A stretch of 64,000 bases of DNA, taken from NCBI RefSeq assembly GCF_014636235.1, contig NZ_BMDZ01000016.1, positions 1-64,000 of the forward strand. The letters run 5' to 3'. This document shows, one piece after another, positions 16,701-25,213 of the stretch (positions within the stretch are counted from its first letter, which is position 1; each line of letters begins with the position of its first letter). The stretch is from Tistrella bauzanensis (GTDB lineage: Bacteria; Pseudomonadota; Alphaproteobacteria; Tistrellales; Tistrellaceae). Both the position numbers and the translations under genes were made by a program. The notes beneath the pieces are model-generated. The model had not been told where the DNA came from and did not search any database. It was given only the letters and a program-made list of their open reading frames with translations.

Positions 16701-17935
16701 CCCGCGCATCCCACCCGCAACCGGCCGGATCGGCCGCGATCCGGCGCGCCTATACCGGCCCTGCCATCCTGCATGGCTTCCGGCTGTTCTTCATGGCCGC
16801 CGCGATCTGGGCGGTGATCGCCATGGTCGCCTGGATCCCCCTGTTCCGCGGCATGCTGGTGCTGCCGACCGGGCTGGGGCTGATCGACTGGCATGCCCAT
16901 GAGATGATCTATGGCTATGTGCCGGCGGTGGTGGCGGGCTTTCTGCTGACGGCGGTGCCCAACTGGACCGGGCGCCTGCCGATCCTGGGCCGGCCGGTGC
17001 TGCTGCTGGGCCTGCTGTGGCTGGCCGGCCGGCTGGCGGTGGCGCTGTCGGGGGTTGTCGGCGCACAGGCGGCGGCACTCGTCGACCTTGCCTTTCCGGT
17101 GGTGCTGGCCCTGGCCATCGGCCGCGAGATCATCGCCGCGCGCAACAGCCGCAACATGAAGGTGCTGGTGATCCTGGCGCTGCTGATCGCCGGCAATGCG
17201 CTGTTTCACGGCGCCCTGCTCTGGCCCGGCCCCGCCGCCGATGCCGGCATCGATACCGGCACCGGCCTGCGGGTGGGGCTTGCCGTCACCCTGCTGCTGA
17301 TCATGCTGGTCGGCGGGCGGATCGTGCCCAGCTTCACCCGCAACTGGCTGGCGAAGCGCGGCCCGGGCCCGCTGCCGGTGGCCTTCGACCACCTCGACGG
17401 TGCCTGTATGGCGGTGGCGGCGGTGGCGCTGGCGGCCTGGATCGCGCGCCCCGACGCCATCCTGACCGCCGCCCTTTCGGCTGTGGCCGCGATCGCGCAC
17501 ACCATCCGTCTGGCCCGCTGGTGTGGCGGGCGGTGCGGTGGCGAACCGCTGGTTCTGGTGCTGCATCTGGCCTATGGCTTCGTGCCGTTGGGCTTTGCCG
17601 GCCTCTGGCTGGCGATCCTGTGGCCCGACATCCTGCAACCCTCCGCTGCCCTGCATGCCTGGACCGCCGGCGCCATCGGCCTGATGACCATGGCGGTGAT
17701 GAGCCGCGCCAGCCTGGGGCATGCCGGATTGCCGCTGCATGCAGGCCCCGCGGTGGTGCTGGTCTATGGGCTGCTGATCCTGTCGGCCGTGCTGCGCATC
17801 CTGTCGGGCAGCCCGATGATTGCCGGCGATGCGGTGCTGCCGTTGATCGAGGCCGCCGCCGCCGCATGGATCGCCGGCTTCGCCCTGTTTGTCGCGTCCT
17901 ATTGGTCGATCCTGACCCGCTATCCCGCGCGCTGA
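16697..17935 (+). CDS. nnrS: NnrS-family haem/copper membrane protein
   Basis: The protein has 412 residues with about twelve hydrophobic segments. The NnrS family pattern is clear (HGFRLFFMAAAIWAV, IDWHAHEMIYGYVPAVVAGFLLTAVPNWTG, GGRIVPSFTRNWL, MSRASLGHAGLPL). NnrS relieves nitrosative stress during denitrification by an incompletely known mechanism. The start ATG 16697 overlaps the mog stop, so it is co-transcribed with the molybdenum genes. Confidence 0.93.
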   Translation: MTRASHPQPAGSAAIRRAYTGPAILHGFRLFFMAAAIWAVIAMVAWIPLFRGMLVLPTGLGLIDWHAHEMIYGYVPAVVAGFLLTAVPNWTGRLPILGRPVLLLGLLWLAGRLAVALSGVVGAQAAALVDLAFPVVLALAIGREIIAARNSRNMKVLVILALLIAGNALFHGALLWPGPAADAGIDTGTGLRVGLAVTLLLIMLVGGRIVPSFTRNWLAKRGPGPLPVAFDHLDGACMAVAAVALAAWIARPDAILTAALSAVAAIAHTIRLARWCGGRCGGEPLVLVLHLAYGFVPLGFAGLWLAILWPDILQPSAALHAWTAGAIGLMTMAVMSRASLGHAGLPLHAGPAVVLVYGLLILSAVLRILSGSPMIAGDAVLPLIEAAAAAWIAGFALFVASYWSILTRYPAR

Positions 17936-17947
17936 GGACATCCGCCG

Positions 17948-18658
17948 ATGACCGCACAGCAAAACGCCGCCCTGCCGCCAGAGCTCAGCCCGCTGCTTCT
18001 GTTGCAGCCGCCGCTGCGGGCACTGCCCGCGCCATGGGTGAACCGGGCGCTCGCCATCGCCCTGCGCGTCACCCGCCAACGCCACCCCGCCGTGTTCGAA
18101 CGGCTGGCGGCCGGGGTGGATATCGCGCCGCCGGCCCGACCCTGCCTGCTGGTCACGGCCGACGATCTGCCCTGGCCGCTGTTCCTCGACCTCGACCCGC
18201 ATCACCCGGCGCTGCGGATCGCCGGGCCGGATGACATGGCGCTGGCCATGGCGCGGATATCCGGTCCATTGGCCCTGCTGCTTGATCTGCTTCAGGGCCG
18301 GAGCGACGGCGACGCCGCGTTCTTCGCCGGCCGGCTGCGCATCGAAGGCGATACCAGCCTGATGGTCGCCCTGCGCAATGCGGTCGACGACGCCGAAATC
18401 GACCTGCTGGCCGACATCCGCGCCAGTTGCGGCCGGATTGGCGATGTCGCCATGCGGCCGATTGCCCTGGGCCTGCGGTTGCATGCGGCCGCCACCCGCG
18501 ACATGGCCCGCGTCGCCAAGGCCATCACCGGGCCGGGCGATGCCCGCGCCGATGCCGGGCTGCGCCGGCTGGCCGCGATCGACAGCCGCTTGGGCGTGCT
18601 GGAACGCCAGACCGCGCGCCGCCGCCCCCACAAGCCCGATGTGGAGCCCGACCAATGA
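17948..18658 (+). CDS. ubiT: UbiT, SCP2-domain protein of anaerobic ubiquinone synthesis
   Basis: The protein has 236 residues with an SCP2 lipid-binding domain (LLVTADDLPWPLFLDL, GPLALLLDLLQGRSDGDAAFFAGRLRIEGDTSLMVALRNAVDD). UbiT binds polyprenyl intermediates and acts with the hydroxylase UbiU-UbiV. Immediate overlap with ubiU and ubiV supports the assignment. The C-terminal extension is rich in Arg and Pro. Confidence 0.9.
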   Translation: MTAQQNAALPPELSPLLLLQPPLRALPAPWVNRALAIALRVTRQRHPAVFERLAAGVDIAPPARPCLLVTADDLPWPLFLDLDPHHPALRIAGPDDMALAMARISGPLALLLDLLQGRSDGDAAFFAGRLRIEGDTSLMVALRNAVDDAEIDLLADIRASCGRIGDVAMRPIALGLRLHAAATRDMARVAKAITGPGDARADAGLRRLAAIDSRLGVLERQTARRRPHKPDVEPDQ

Positions 18659-19752
18659 CCGGAACCGGACGCGCCGCCGACAGCCGGGCCACAGACAACC
18701 GGAGCCGCCCGGATCGCCAGGATCGCACGGCCCGCGGCATCATGGAACTGGTGGCCCCCGCCGGCACGCCGGCGGCCCTGCGCACAGCCATTGCCGCCGG
18801 CGCCGACGTGGTCTATTGCGGCTTCCGTGACGCCACCAATGCCCGCAATTTTCCGGGGCTGAATTTCTCCCGCGATGAACTGGCCGCCGGCATCGCCCAT
18901 GCCCATGCCCGCGGCGCCGGCGTCTATCTGGCCTGCAACACCTATCCCCAGGCCGGCCGGGAACATCTGTGGCGTCAGGCGGTGGACGATGCGGCATCGC
19001 TTGGCGTCGATGCGGTGATCCTGGCCGATATCGGCCTGCTGGGCCATGCCCGCGACCGCCACCCCGATCTGCGGCTGCATCTGTCGGTGCAGGCCTCGGC
19101 CTCGAACGAGGATGCGATCGCCTTCTATCAGCGGCATTTCGGCGTGCGCCGGGTGGTGCTGCCACGGGTGCTGTCGCTGGCCGACATCGCGGCACTGAAC
19201 CACCGCATCACGGTCGAGACCGAGGTCTTCGCCTTCGGGGGCATGTGCGTGATGGCGGAAGGGCGCTGCGCGCTGTCGTCCTATGTCACCGGCGAAAGCC
19301 CCAACACCACCGGCGCCTGCTCGCCCGCAGCCCACATCCGCTATCAGCCGGATGGCGACGCCACCCTGGCACGGCTTGGCGCCGTGACCGTCGACCGCTT
19401 TGCCCCAGGCGAGCCGGTCGGCTATCCGACCCTGTGCAAGGGCCGGTTCACCCCGCGCGGCGCCACGCCGGGCACGGCATCCGGGCCGCGCCGGGATGGC
19501 GTCTATCTGTTTGAAGATCCTGTCAGCCTGAACGTCGAGGCGATGCTGCCCGAGCTTGCCGCCGCCGGGGTCAGGGCGATCAAGATCGAGGGTCGCCAGC
19601 GCGGCCGCGCCTATGTCGAGGCCGTGGTCGCCGCCTTCCGGCGGGCGCTGGATCAGGCCGGACGTGACGAACCGGCGACCGCCGGCACGCTCGCCGCCAT
19701 GAGCGAGGGCGGCAGCGGCACCGCCGGCGCCTATCGTCGGGGCTGGCAATGA
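18655..19752 (+). CDS. ubiU: UbiU, O2-independent ubiquinone hydroxylase subunit (U32 family)
   Basis: The protein has 365 residues of the peptidase-U32 fold. The four [4Fe-4S] ligands are C198, C205, C222 and C261, with spacing 7-17-39, identical to E. coli UbiU (169, 176, 193, 232). The N-terminus carries about 30 extra polar residues before MELVAPAGTPAALRTAI, so the true start may be the internal ATG. The start overlaps ubiT and the stop overlaps ubiV. It hydroxylates the quinone ring without oxygen, supplying ubiquinone for nitrate respiration. Confidence 0.94.
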   Translation: MTGTGRAADSRATDNRSRPDRQDRTARGIMELVAPAGTPAALRTAIAAGADVVYCGFRDATNARNFPGLNFSRDELAAGIAHAHARGAGVYLACNTYPQAGREHLWRQAVDDAASLGVDAVILADIGLLGHARDRHPDLRLHLSVQASASNEDAIAFYQRHFGVRRVVLPRVLSLADIAALNHRITVETEVFAFGGMCVMAEGRCALSSYVTGESPNTTGACSPAAHIRYQPDGDATLARLGAVTVDRFAPGEPVGYPTLCKGRFTPRGATPGTASGPRRDGVYLFEDPVSLNVEAMLPELAAAGVRAIKIEGRQRGRAYVEAVVAAFRRALDQAGRDEPATAGTLAAMSEGGSGTAGAYRRGWQ

Positions 19753-20702
19753 CGATCGGAATACCCATGAGCACGACCGCGACGACCGTCACGACGCCGC
19801 CCCCGGCCCGGCTGGTGCTGGGGCCGATGCTGTTCAATCGCCCCCCGGCCACCCTCCACGACCTCTATGCCCGCATCGCCGACGAGACCGATATCGATGT
19901 GGTTCATCTGGGCGAGGTGGTCTGCGCCAAGCGGATGCCGTTCATCGACCCGCATCTGCCGGCGATCATCGACCGCCTGCGCCGCGCCGGCAAACAGGTG
20001 GTGATCTCCACCCTGGCGCTGGTTCAGGGCGCGCGGGAGACGGCACTGGTCCGCGACCTCACCGCAAGTGACGACTGGCTGATCGAGGCCAACGACATGT
20101 CGGCGATCCATGGCCTTTCCGGCCGGCCGCATGTGGTGGGGCCGCATGTCAATGTCTACAATCCCGCCAGTCTGGCCTGCCTTGCCGCCCTGGGTGCCGT
20201 CAGGGTGTGCCTGCCCGCGGAACTGCCGATGGCCGGCATCGCCGCCCTGGCCGCCGCGCGTGGCGCGGTCGCGATCGAGGTTCAGGTCTTCGGGCGGGCG
20301 CCGCTCGCCATCTCGGCACGCTGCTACCATGCCCGCGCCCATGGTCTGCACAAGGATGGCTGTCGCTATGTCTGCGGCCAGGATCCCGACGGCATGCCGG
20401 TCGACACGGTGGATGGCCAGCCATTCCTGGCGGTGAACGGCCTTCAAACCCTGTCCCATGGCTGCCTGGAATTGTCGGGCTGGATCGACGACCTGCGCAC
20501 AGCCGGCGTCACCGGCTTCCGGCTGTCACCCCACAGTGTGGACATGGTCGCGGTGGCCGGCATTTATCGCGCGGTGATCGACGGCCGTATGGCCGGGTCT
20601 GACGCGGCGGCATCAATCCGGCCCCTGCTGGGAGAGATGCCGCCGATCAATGGTTTCCTGGCCGGCGGCGCCGGCATGGCGTGGCACCCCCGGGCGGAAT
20701 AG
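19749..20702 (+). CDS. ubiV: UbiV, O2-independent ubiquinone hydroxylase subunit (U32 family)
   Basis: The protein has 317 residues and is the partner of UbiU. Cluster ligands are C59, C192, C205 and C209; the last three have the 13-4 spacing of E. coli UbiV (180, 193, 197). Motifs include LVLGPMLFNRPPA, DVVHLGEVVCAKRMPF and CYHARAHGLHKDGCRYVCG. It ends the long rightward operon, 26 bp before the convergent ric gene. Confidence 0.94.
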   Translation: MTIGIPMSTTATTVTTPPPARLVLGPMLFNRPPATLHDLYARIADETDIDVVHLGEVVCAKRMPFIDPHLPAIIDRLRRAGKQVVISTLALVQGARETALVRDLTASDDWLIEANDMSAIHGLSGRPHVVGPHVNVYNPASLACLAALGAVRVCLPAELPMAGIAALAAARGAVAIEVQVFGRAPLAISARCYHARAHGLHKDGCRYVCGQDPDGMPVDTVDGQPFLAVNGLQTLSHGCLELSGWIDDLRTAGVTGFRLSPHSVDMVAVAGIYRAVIDGRMAGSDAAASIRPLLGEMPPINGFLAGGAGMAWHPRAE

Positions 20703-20728
20703 GTCAGGAGATGCCCGCGCCATGCCGC

Positions 20729-21421
20729 TCAGAACGCCGCATCACGCTCGAAGCGCGGAAACAGCACGTTGTTTTCAAGATGGATGTGCTCCATCAACTC
20801 GCCCATCAGATGGCCCAGGCCCAGATACAGCGCCTGCCATGACCGGCAGGCGCCCTGGGGCAGCACCAACCCTCCGGTGATCGCCTCGATCTGCCGCAGG
20901 GCCTCGCCATGATCGTCATGTTCGTGACGCATCTGGCGGATCGGCTGCGCGACCAGCGCCTGCGGGTTGTGGCGCATCGCCGGAAACAGGATCAGCTCCT
21001 CTTTCTTCATGTGCATTTCCAGCACGCCGGCCATCTCACGCAGCAGATCGGCCAGCCCCGCCGGCACCGCCGGATTGGCCGCATGCACCGCCTCCACCTT
21101 CCGCGCCAGCAGGATCAGTTCGGGCAGGTCGCGGCGGTGAGCTTCGTGATAGCAGACCAGGATGTGATCGATCAGCGCGTCGGTCGGCAGATCGGCGGCG
21201 TTGACCTCGTCGGGTTCCAGCGCATCCAGCGCCGCTTCGATCACCGCCGGGTCGACACCGCGACGGGCGGCCGCCTGATCCAGCGGCACGTCGCCACCGC
21301 AGCAGAAATCGAGCCGGTGATGGCGGAATACCGCCGTGGCACCGGGCAGGGTGGCGGCGATCTCGCCAAGCGCGCGGTCACGGAACGGCGCGGCGGCGGC
21401 GGGCTGGCACTGGCTGGTCAT
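20729..21421 (-). CDS. ric: Iron-sulfur cluster repair di-iron protein (RIC/YtfE/ScdA)
   Basis: The protein has 230 residues. The N-terminal DUF542 domain contains DFCCGGDVPL with C40-C41. The C-terminal hemerythrin-like domain has the His/Glu di-iron ligands (CYHEAHRRDLPEL, LEMHMKKEELILFPAM, HEHDDHGEAL, HIHLENNVLFPRF). RIC repairs clusters damaged by NO or oxidants. ATG 21421 is preferred because GGAGGA lies 6 nt upstream; an ATG at 21448 lacks this. It stands alone and is convergent with ubiV. An NsrR-like box lies in its promoter. Confidence 0.95.
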   Translation of the reverse strand: MTSQCQPAAAAPFRDRALGEIAATLPGATAVFRHHRLDFCCGGDVPLDQAAARRGVDPAVIEAALDALEPDEVNAADLPTDALIDHILVCYHEAHRRDLPELILLARKVEAVHAANPAVPAGLADLLREMAGVLEMHMKKEELILFPAMRHNPQALVAQPIRQMRHEHDDHGEALRQIEAITGGLVLPQGACRSWQALYLGLGHLMGELMEHIHLENNVLFPRFERDAAF

Positions 21422-21457
21422 CGGATGTCCTCCGGATGCGGGGCTCATGATGACCAG

Positions 21458-21480
21458 AAGATATATCTGAAATACCTTTT
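21458..21480. promoter_or_regulatory. NsrR-like operator upstream of ric
   Basis: Halves AAGATATATCT (21458-21468) and AAATACCTTTT (21470-21480) are separated by one base. Compared with the NsrR consensus halves AAGATGYATTT and AAATRCATCTT, each half matches 9 of 11 positions. The box is 37 bp before the ric ATG and reaches the stop codon of the next gene. It predicts NO-responsive derepression of ric. Confidence 0.65.
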
Positions 21481-22388
21481 TAAGAATGCGACATTGTGCC
21501 CGTCATCCGGAAGGCCGGCTCGGGCAGGCCGGGGGTGTCGACGCGGACGGCGAACACGCCGCCGGCCAGGGGTTCGGCCGCGCGCTGTGCCGGCGTGAAG
21601 CCCTGCCAGGCCGAGGTGACATACAGCGTCTTCAGATCGGGGCCGCCAAAGGCCGGGCAGGTCGGCCGCGACACCGGCAGCGCGATCGACCGCTCTTGCG
21701 TGCCATCGGGGCGATAGCGGACCACCCGCCCGCCATCCCACAGCGCGCACCAGACATGATCCTCGGCATCGACCACCGCTCCGTCGGGCGCCGCCCCGGC
21801 GCCGGACAGGTCGACGAACACCTCGGGCGCGCCCGCGGGCAGGCCCGTCGCCGGGTCGATCGGCCAGCGATGGATGATGCCGGTCAGGCTGTCGCCGCTA
21901 TAGCCGATGCGGCCATCGCCGGTGAAACAGCAGGCATTGGGGATCGACATCGGCCGGCGCAGGGTGGTGATGTCGCGCCCGCTCAGACGATAGAGCGCGC
22001 CCATATCCCGCTCTCCGGCAAGACCCATGGTGCCGACCCAGAATCCGCCAAACGGATCGACCCGGCCGTCATTCGACCGGGTGCGCGGGTTGCAGGCCTC
22101 AAGCGCCGCATGCACGGTGCGCCGGTCGGTCCCAAGGTCGATCTCGACGAAGCCCAGGGCGGTCGCCACCATGATCCGGTCGTGGTCGATCCAGCCCAGC
22201 GCCGAGACCGGGACATCGAAATCCCAGCGCCGGCCCCGGCTGCCATCGCCCGCCACCGCATGCAGAGCACGGCCCGCGATGTCGACGAACAGCAATTCGC
22301 CGCGCAACGGATGCCAGAGCGGCGCCTCGCCAAGTTCGCAGCCACAATCGACCAGCAATGCCATCATCGCCGTGTCCGACGCCGTCAT
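21480..22388 (-). CDS. SMP-30/gluconolactonase-family sugar lactonase
   Basis: The protein has 302 residues of the six-bladed propeller SMP-30/Gnl/LRE family. Metal-site motifs are CELGEAPLWHPLRGELLFVDI, NDGRVDPFGGFWVGTM and YSGDSLTG. It probably opens an aldonolactone such as galactono- or arabinono-lactone made by an unlinked sugar dehydrogenase. ATG 22388 is chosen for the GGAGG 8 nt upstream. It is last in the sugar operon, 82 bp after dgoK. Confidence 0.88.
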   Translation of the reverse strand: MTASDTAMMALLVDCGCELGEAPLWHPLRGELLFVDIAGRALHAVAGDGSRGRRWDFDVPVSALGWIDHDRIMVATALGFVEIDLGTDRRTVHAALEACNPRTRSNDGRVDPFGGFWVGTMGLAGERDMGALYRLSGRDITTLRRPMSIPNACCFTGDGRIGYSGDSLTGIIHRWPIDPATGLPAGAPEVFVDLSGAGAAPDGAVVDAEDHVWCALWDGGRVVRYRPDGTQERSIALPVSRPTCPAFGGPDLKTLYVTSAWQGFTPAQRAAEPLAGGVFAVRVDTPGLPEPAFRMTGTMSHS

Positions 22389-22470
22389 GGTCACGCCTCC
22401 TTCATACACCACATCATGTGCGATCACCGCACCATGCGGCGGATCACTGTTGGACCGGCACCGCGTGCGA

Positions 22471-23454
22471 TCATGACCCGGCCGCGATCATCTGGGCATG
22501 GGCGGCACGAAGCCCCGCGATCACCAGTGTCTCTCCCGACACCTGCCGGGCGGGAATGCCGCAGGCATCCAGCGCCACCGCATAGCGCCCGGCCAGCGCC
22601 GGCGCGCCGATCACCACCACCGCCTCTCCCGCCCGCCAGCCGGTCCGGGGTAGCGCCGCCAGCTCCAGCCCGATCAGCAGGCCCGACAGCCGGTCGGCCG
22701 CACGCTCCGGATCGGCGCGCCCCTCGTCGCCTCCGGCCGGATCGGCACCACCACCGGTCAGATCGGCCGCGCGCAGGGCAAACATCGCCGGCAGCACTGC
22801 GGCCGGATCGGCCATGGCCTGGCGCACCGCCGCGCGGAAGCCGGCCTCGTCGACCAGCACCGCCGCCGGCCGCAGCGACTGGCGCAGGATCGATTGCCGG
22901 GCCAGCAGCGCGAAGATCTCGCCGGTCATCATGGTGGCCGAGGCGGTCAGCCGGTCATCGGCGATCCGCGCCCATTTCGAATGGGTGCCGGGCAGGCAGA
23001 CCAGCCCGGCGAAGCCCGGCTCGGTGCCGATCAGCCCCAGAAGCTGGGTTTCCTCGCCCCGCATCACATCCGGCGGATCGCCGCGGGCATAGCCGGGCAG
23101 GATCAGCGGCCGGATGCGCCGGTCCAGCGCCGGGGCTGCCACGGCGGCAGCGGCAAGGCGGGTCAGCGGCACATCCGGATCGCAATAGGCAGCCTCCCGC
23201 CAGCCGGTCCGCGACCCGGCCATGCCGCAGATCAGCACACGGATGGCCGCGGGCGGCGCATCGGGCAGCCAGTCCGCCACCAGCGCCATCAAGGCCGGCT
23301 CGAACCCGTCGGGCGCCAGACCGCCGGCGCCATCATCGCTGCGCCGCACGGCCAGCACCCGGCCATCGGCCGCAACCGCGAAAACCCGCAGGCTGGACCC
23401 GCCCCAGTCGCAGCCGATCCAGGCCAGATCCGCCAACCCGCCGCCGCCGGTCAT
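22471..23454 (-). CDS. dgoK: 2-dehydro-3-deoxygalactonokinase DgoK
   Basis: The protein has 327 residues. It phosphorylates 2-keto-3-deoxygalactonate in the De Ley-Doudoroff galactose route. Family motifs include WIGCDWGGSSLRVFAV, RVLICGMAGSRTGW, CLPGTHSKWARI, MMTGEIFALL and LLIGLEL. The start overlaps the regulator stop by ATGA. The matching aldolase and dehydratase are not in the window. Confidence 0.92.
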   Translation of the reverse strand: MTGGGGLADLAWIGCDWGGSSLRVFAVAADGRVLAVRRSDDGAGGLAPDGFEPALMALVADWLPDAPPAAIRVLICGMAGSRTGWREAAYCDPDVPLTRLAAAAVAAPALDRRIRPLILPGYARGDPPDVMRGEETQLLGLIGTEPGFAGLVCLPGTHSKWARIADDRLTASATMMTGEIFALLARQSILRQSLRPAAVLVDEAGFRAAVRQAMADPAAVLPAMFALRAADLTGGGADPAGGDEGRADPERAADRLSGLLIGLELAALPRTGWRAGEAVVVIGAPALAGRYAVALDACGIPARQVSGETLVIAGLRAAHAQMIAAGS

Positions 23455-24215
23455 GGCGCCACCCCGAAGGCACCGGCCACCCGATCGGCGCCGACCATGA
23501 TCACCCGGCGCATCGCGGCACGGGCGCCATCGGCATCGCCGGCCTCGATCCGGGCGGCGATCGCGCGATGATCGGCGGCCGAAATCGCGATCTTGGCCGG
23601 ATCGTCCGCCGGCGACGAGATGTTCAGCGCCGCCGACAATGCCGCCTCGATCAGCGCGCTGATCGAGCGCATGAACGGATTGCCCGAGGCGCGGGCAACG
23701 ACCAGATGAAATTCCAGATCGTGATTGGCAAAGCTGCTGCCGGTATTGGCCGGATCGTTCATCGCCGCCGCCAGCCGGTACAGATCGGCCACATCCTCTG
23801 GCGACCGCCGCAATGCCGCCAGTGCCGCCGCTTCCGGTTCCAGCGCCAGGCGGATTTCGGCCAGACTGGCCAGGAAACCGCGGTTCAGCCCGCATTGGAA
23901 ATGCCAGGACAGGGTATCGGGGTCGAACAGGTTCCAGTGGCTGGCCGGCATCACCCGGGTGCCGATCCGCGCCTTGGGCTGAACCAGCCCCTTGGCCTCC
24001 AGGGTCTTCAGCGCCTCACGCAGCACCGTGCGCGACACCCCGAAACGTGCCATCAGATCGGCATCGCCGGGCAGGATGCTGCCGGGGGCGAAATGGCCCT
24101 CGACGATGCCGAGCCCCAGTTCCTGCACGACATGGGCATGATTGGTCCGCGACCGCCCGCGCCCCGAGATGCTGCCGACCAGACGGCCATTGCCGATGAC
24201 GAGACTGCCGGTCAT
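23451..24215 (-). CDS. GntR/FadR-family transcriptional regulator
   Basis: The protein has 254 residues. The N-terminal winged HTH (HVVQELGLGIVEGHFAPGSILPGDADLMARFGVSRTVLREALKTLEAKGLVQ) is followed by an FCD ligand-binding domain (EIRLALEPEAAALAALR, NHDLEFHLVVARASGNPFM, DHRAIAARIEAGDADGARAAM). It resembles DgoR/ExuR-type sugar-acid repressors. It lies inside the operon between the importer and dgoK, overlapping both, so it is likely autoregulated with them. The effector is unknown; 2-keto-3-deoxygalactonate or galactonate is plausible. Confidence 0.9.
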   Translation of the reverse strand: MTGSLVIGNGRLVGSISGRGRSRTNHAHVVQELGLGIVEGHFAPGSILPGDADLMARFGVSRTVLREALKTLEAKGLVQPKARIGTRVMPASHWNLFDPDTLSWHFQCGLNRGFLASLAEIRLALEPEAAALAALRRSPEDVADLYRLAAAMNDPANTGSSFANHDLEFHLVVARASGNPFMRSISALIEAALSAALNISSPADDPAKIAISAADHRAIAARIEAGDADGARAAMRRVIMVGADRVAGAFGVAP

Positions 24216-25213
24216 GCCCCTGCTCCGCTGTTGCCCCGCATATCCGACGACATCGCCGTGCGCCGGTCCGACAGCCAGAGCAGGCCGCGTTGCAGGGCGA
24301 TGAAGGCGAACAGCAGGCCGCCGATCACGATCTTGGTCCACCAGCTCGACAGCGTGCCGTCGAACACGATATAGGTCTGGATCAGCCCCTGCATCAGCAC
24401 GCCGACGAAGGTGCCGGCCACAAAGCCGGCGCCGCCCGACAGCAGGGTGCCGCCGATGACCACCGCCGCGATCGCATCCAGCTCCACGCCCACCGCCGCC
24501 AGCGGATAGCCGGCCGAGGTGTAGAGCGAGAACACGATGCCGGCAAGCCCCGCCGTGAGCCCCGACAGCGCATAGACCCTGACCGTGGTGGCCGCCACCG
24601 GCACCCCCATCAGCGCCGCCGACACCCGGTTGCCGCCCAGGGCATAGACATTGGCGCCGAACCGGGTGCGATGGGCGATGACGATGCCGGCCAGGGTGAC
24701 CAGGATCATGGCACCCGCGATCACCGTCAGCCGTCCGCCGCCCGGCATGCGCCAATAGATCCCCTGCAGGGCGGCATAGAAGCCATGGCCGATCGGCAGC
24801 GAGTCGGTGGTCATGACGAAGGCGGCACCGCGCGCCAGGAACATCCCGGCCAGGGTGACGATGAAGGGCGGCATCTCAAGATAATGGATCATCAGCCCCA
24901 TCGCCGCGCCGAAGGCGGTGGCCACGCCCAGCGCGATCGCGAAGGCCAGCAGCGGATGGATGCCGGCCTGACCGATCAGCACCGCCAGCAGCACGCCGGT
25001 GAAGGCGATCACCGATCCCACCGACAGATCGATGCCGCCCGACAGGATCACGAAGGTCATGCCGATGGCGGCGATGCCCAGAAAAGCATTGTCGGTCAGC
25101 AGGTTGCCGACCACGCGGGTCGAGGCCATGCTGGGAAACTGCGCGATGCAGGCGGCATAGGCCACCACGAAGATCGCGAGCGTCGCCAGCAGCGGCAGAA
25201 AACGGGTGTTCAT
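24212..25213 (-). CDS. yjfF: Sugar ABC transporter permease (YjfF type)
   Basis: The protein has 333 residues with about nine membrane segments of the BPD_transp_2 family. The diagnostic loop GMTFVILSGGIDLSVGSVIAFTG and VIGGTLLSGGAGFVAGTFVGVLMQGLIQ are present. It pairs with the YtfT-type permease; the proteins overlap by ATGA. A galactofuranose/galactose-type substrate is inferred from DgoK, GalM and the YtfQ-like binding protein. Confidence 0.9.
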   Translation of the reverse strand: MNTRFLPLLATLAIFVVAYAACIAQFPSMASTRVVGNLLTDNAFLGIAAIGMTFVILSGGIDLSVGSVIAFTGVLLAVLIGQAGIHPLLAFAIALGVATAFGAAMGLMIHYLEMPPFIVTLAGMFLARGAAFVMTTDSLPIGHGFYAALQGIYWRMPGGGRLTVIAGAMILVTLAGIVIAHRTRFGANVYALGGNRVSAALMGVPVAATTVRVYALSGLTAGLAGIVFSLYTSAGYPLAAVGVELDAIAAVVIGGTLLSGGAGFVAGTFVGVLMQGLIQTYIVFDGTLSSWWTKIVIGGLLFAFIALQRGLLWLSDRRTAMSSDMRGNSGAGA

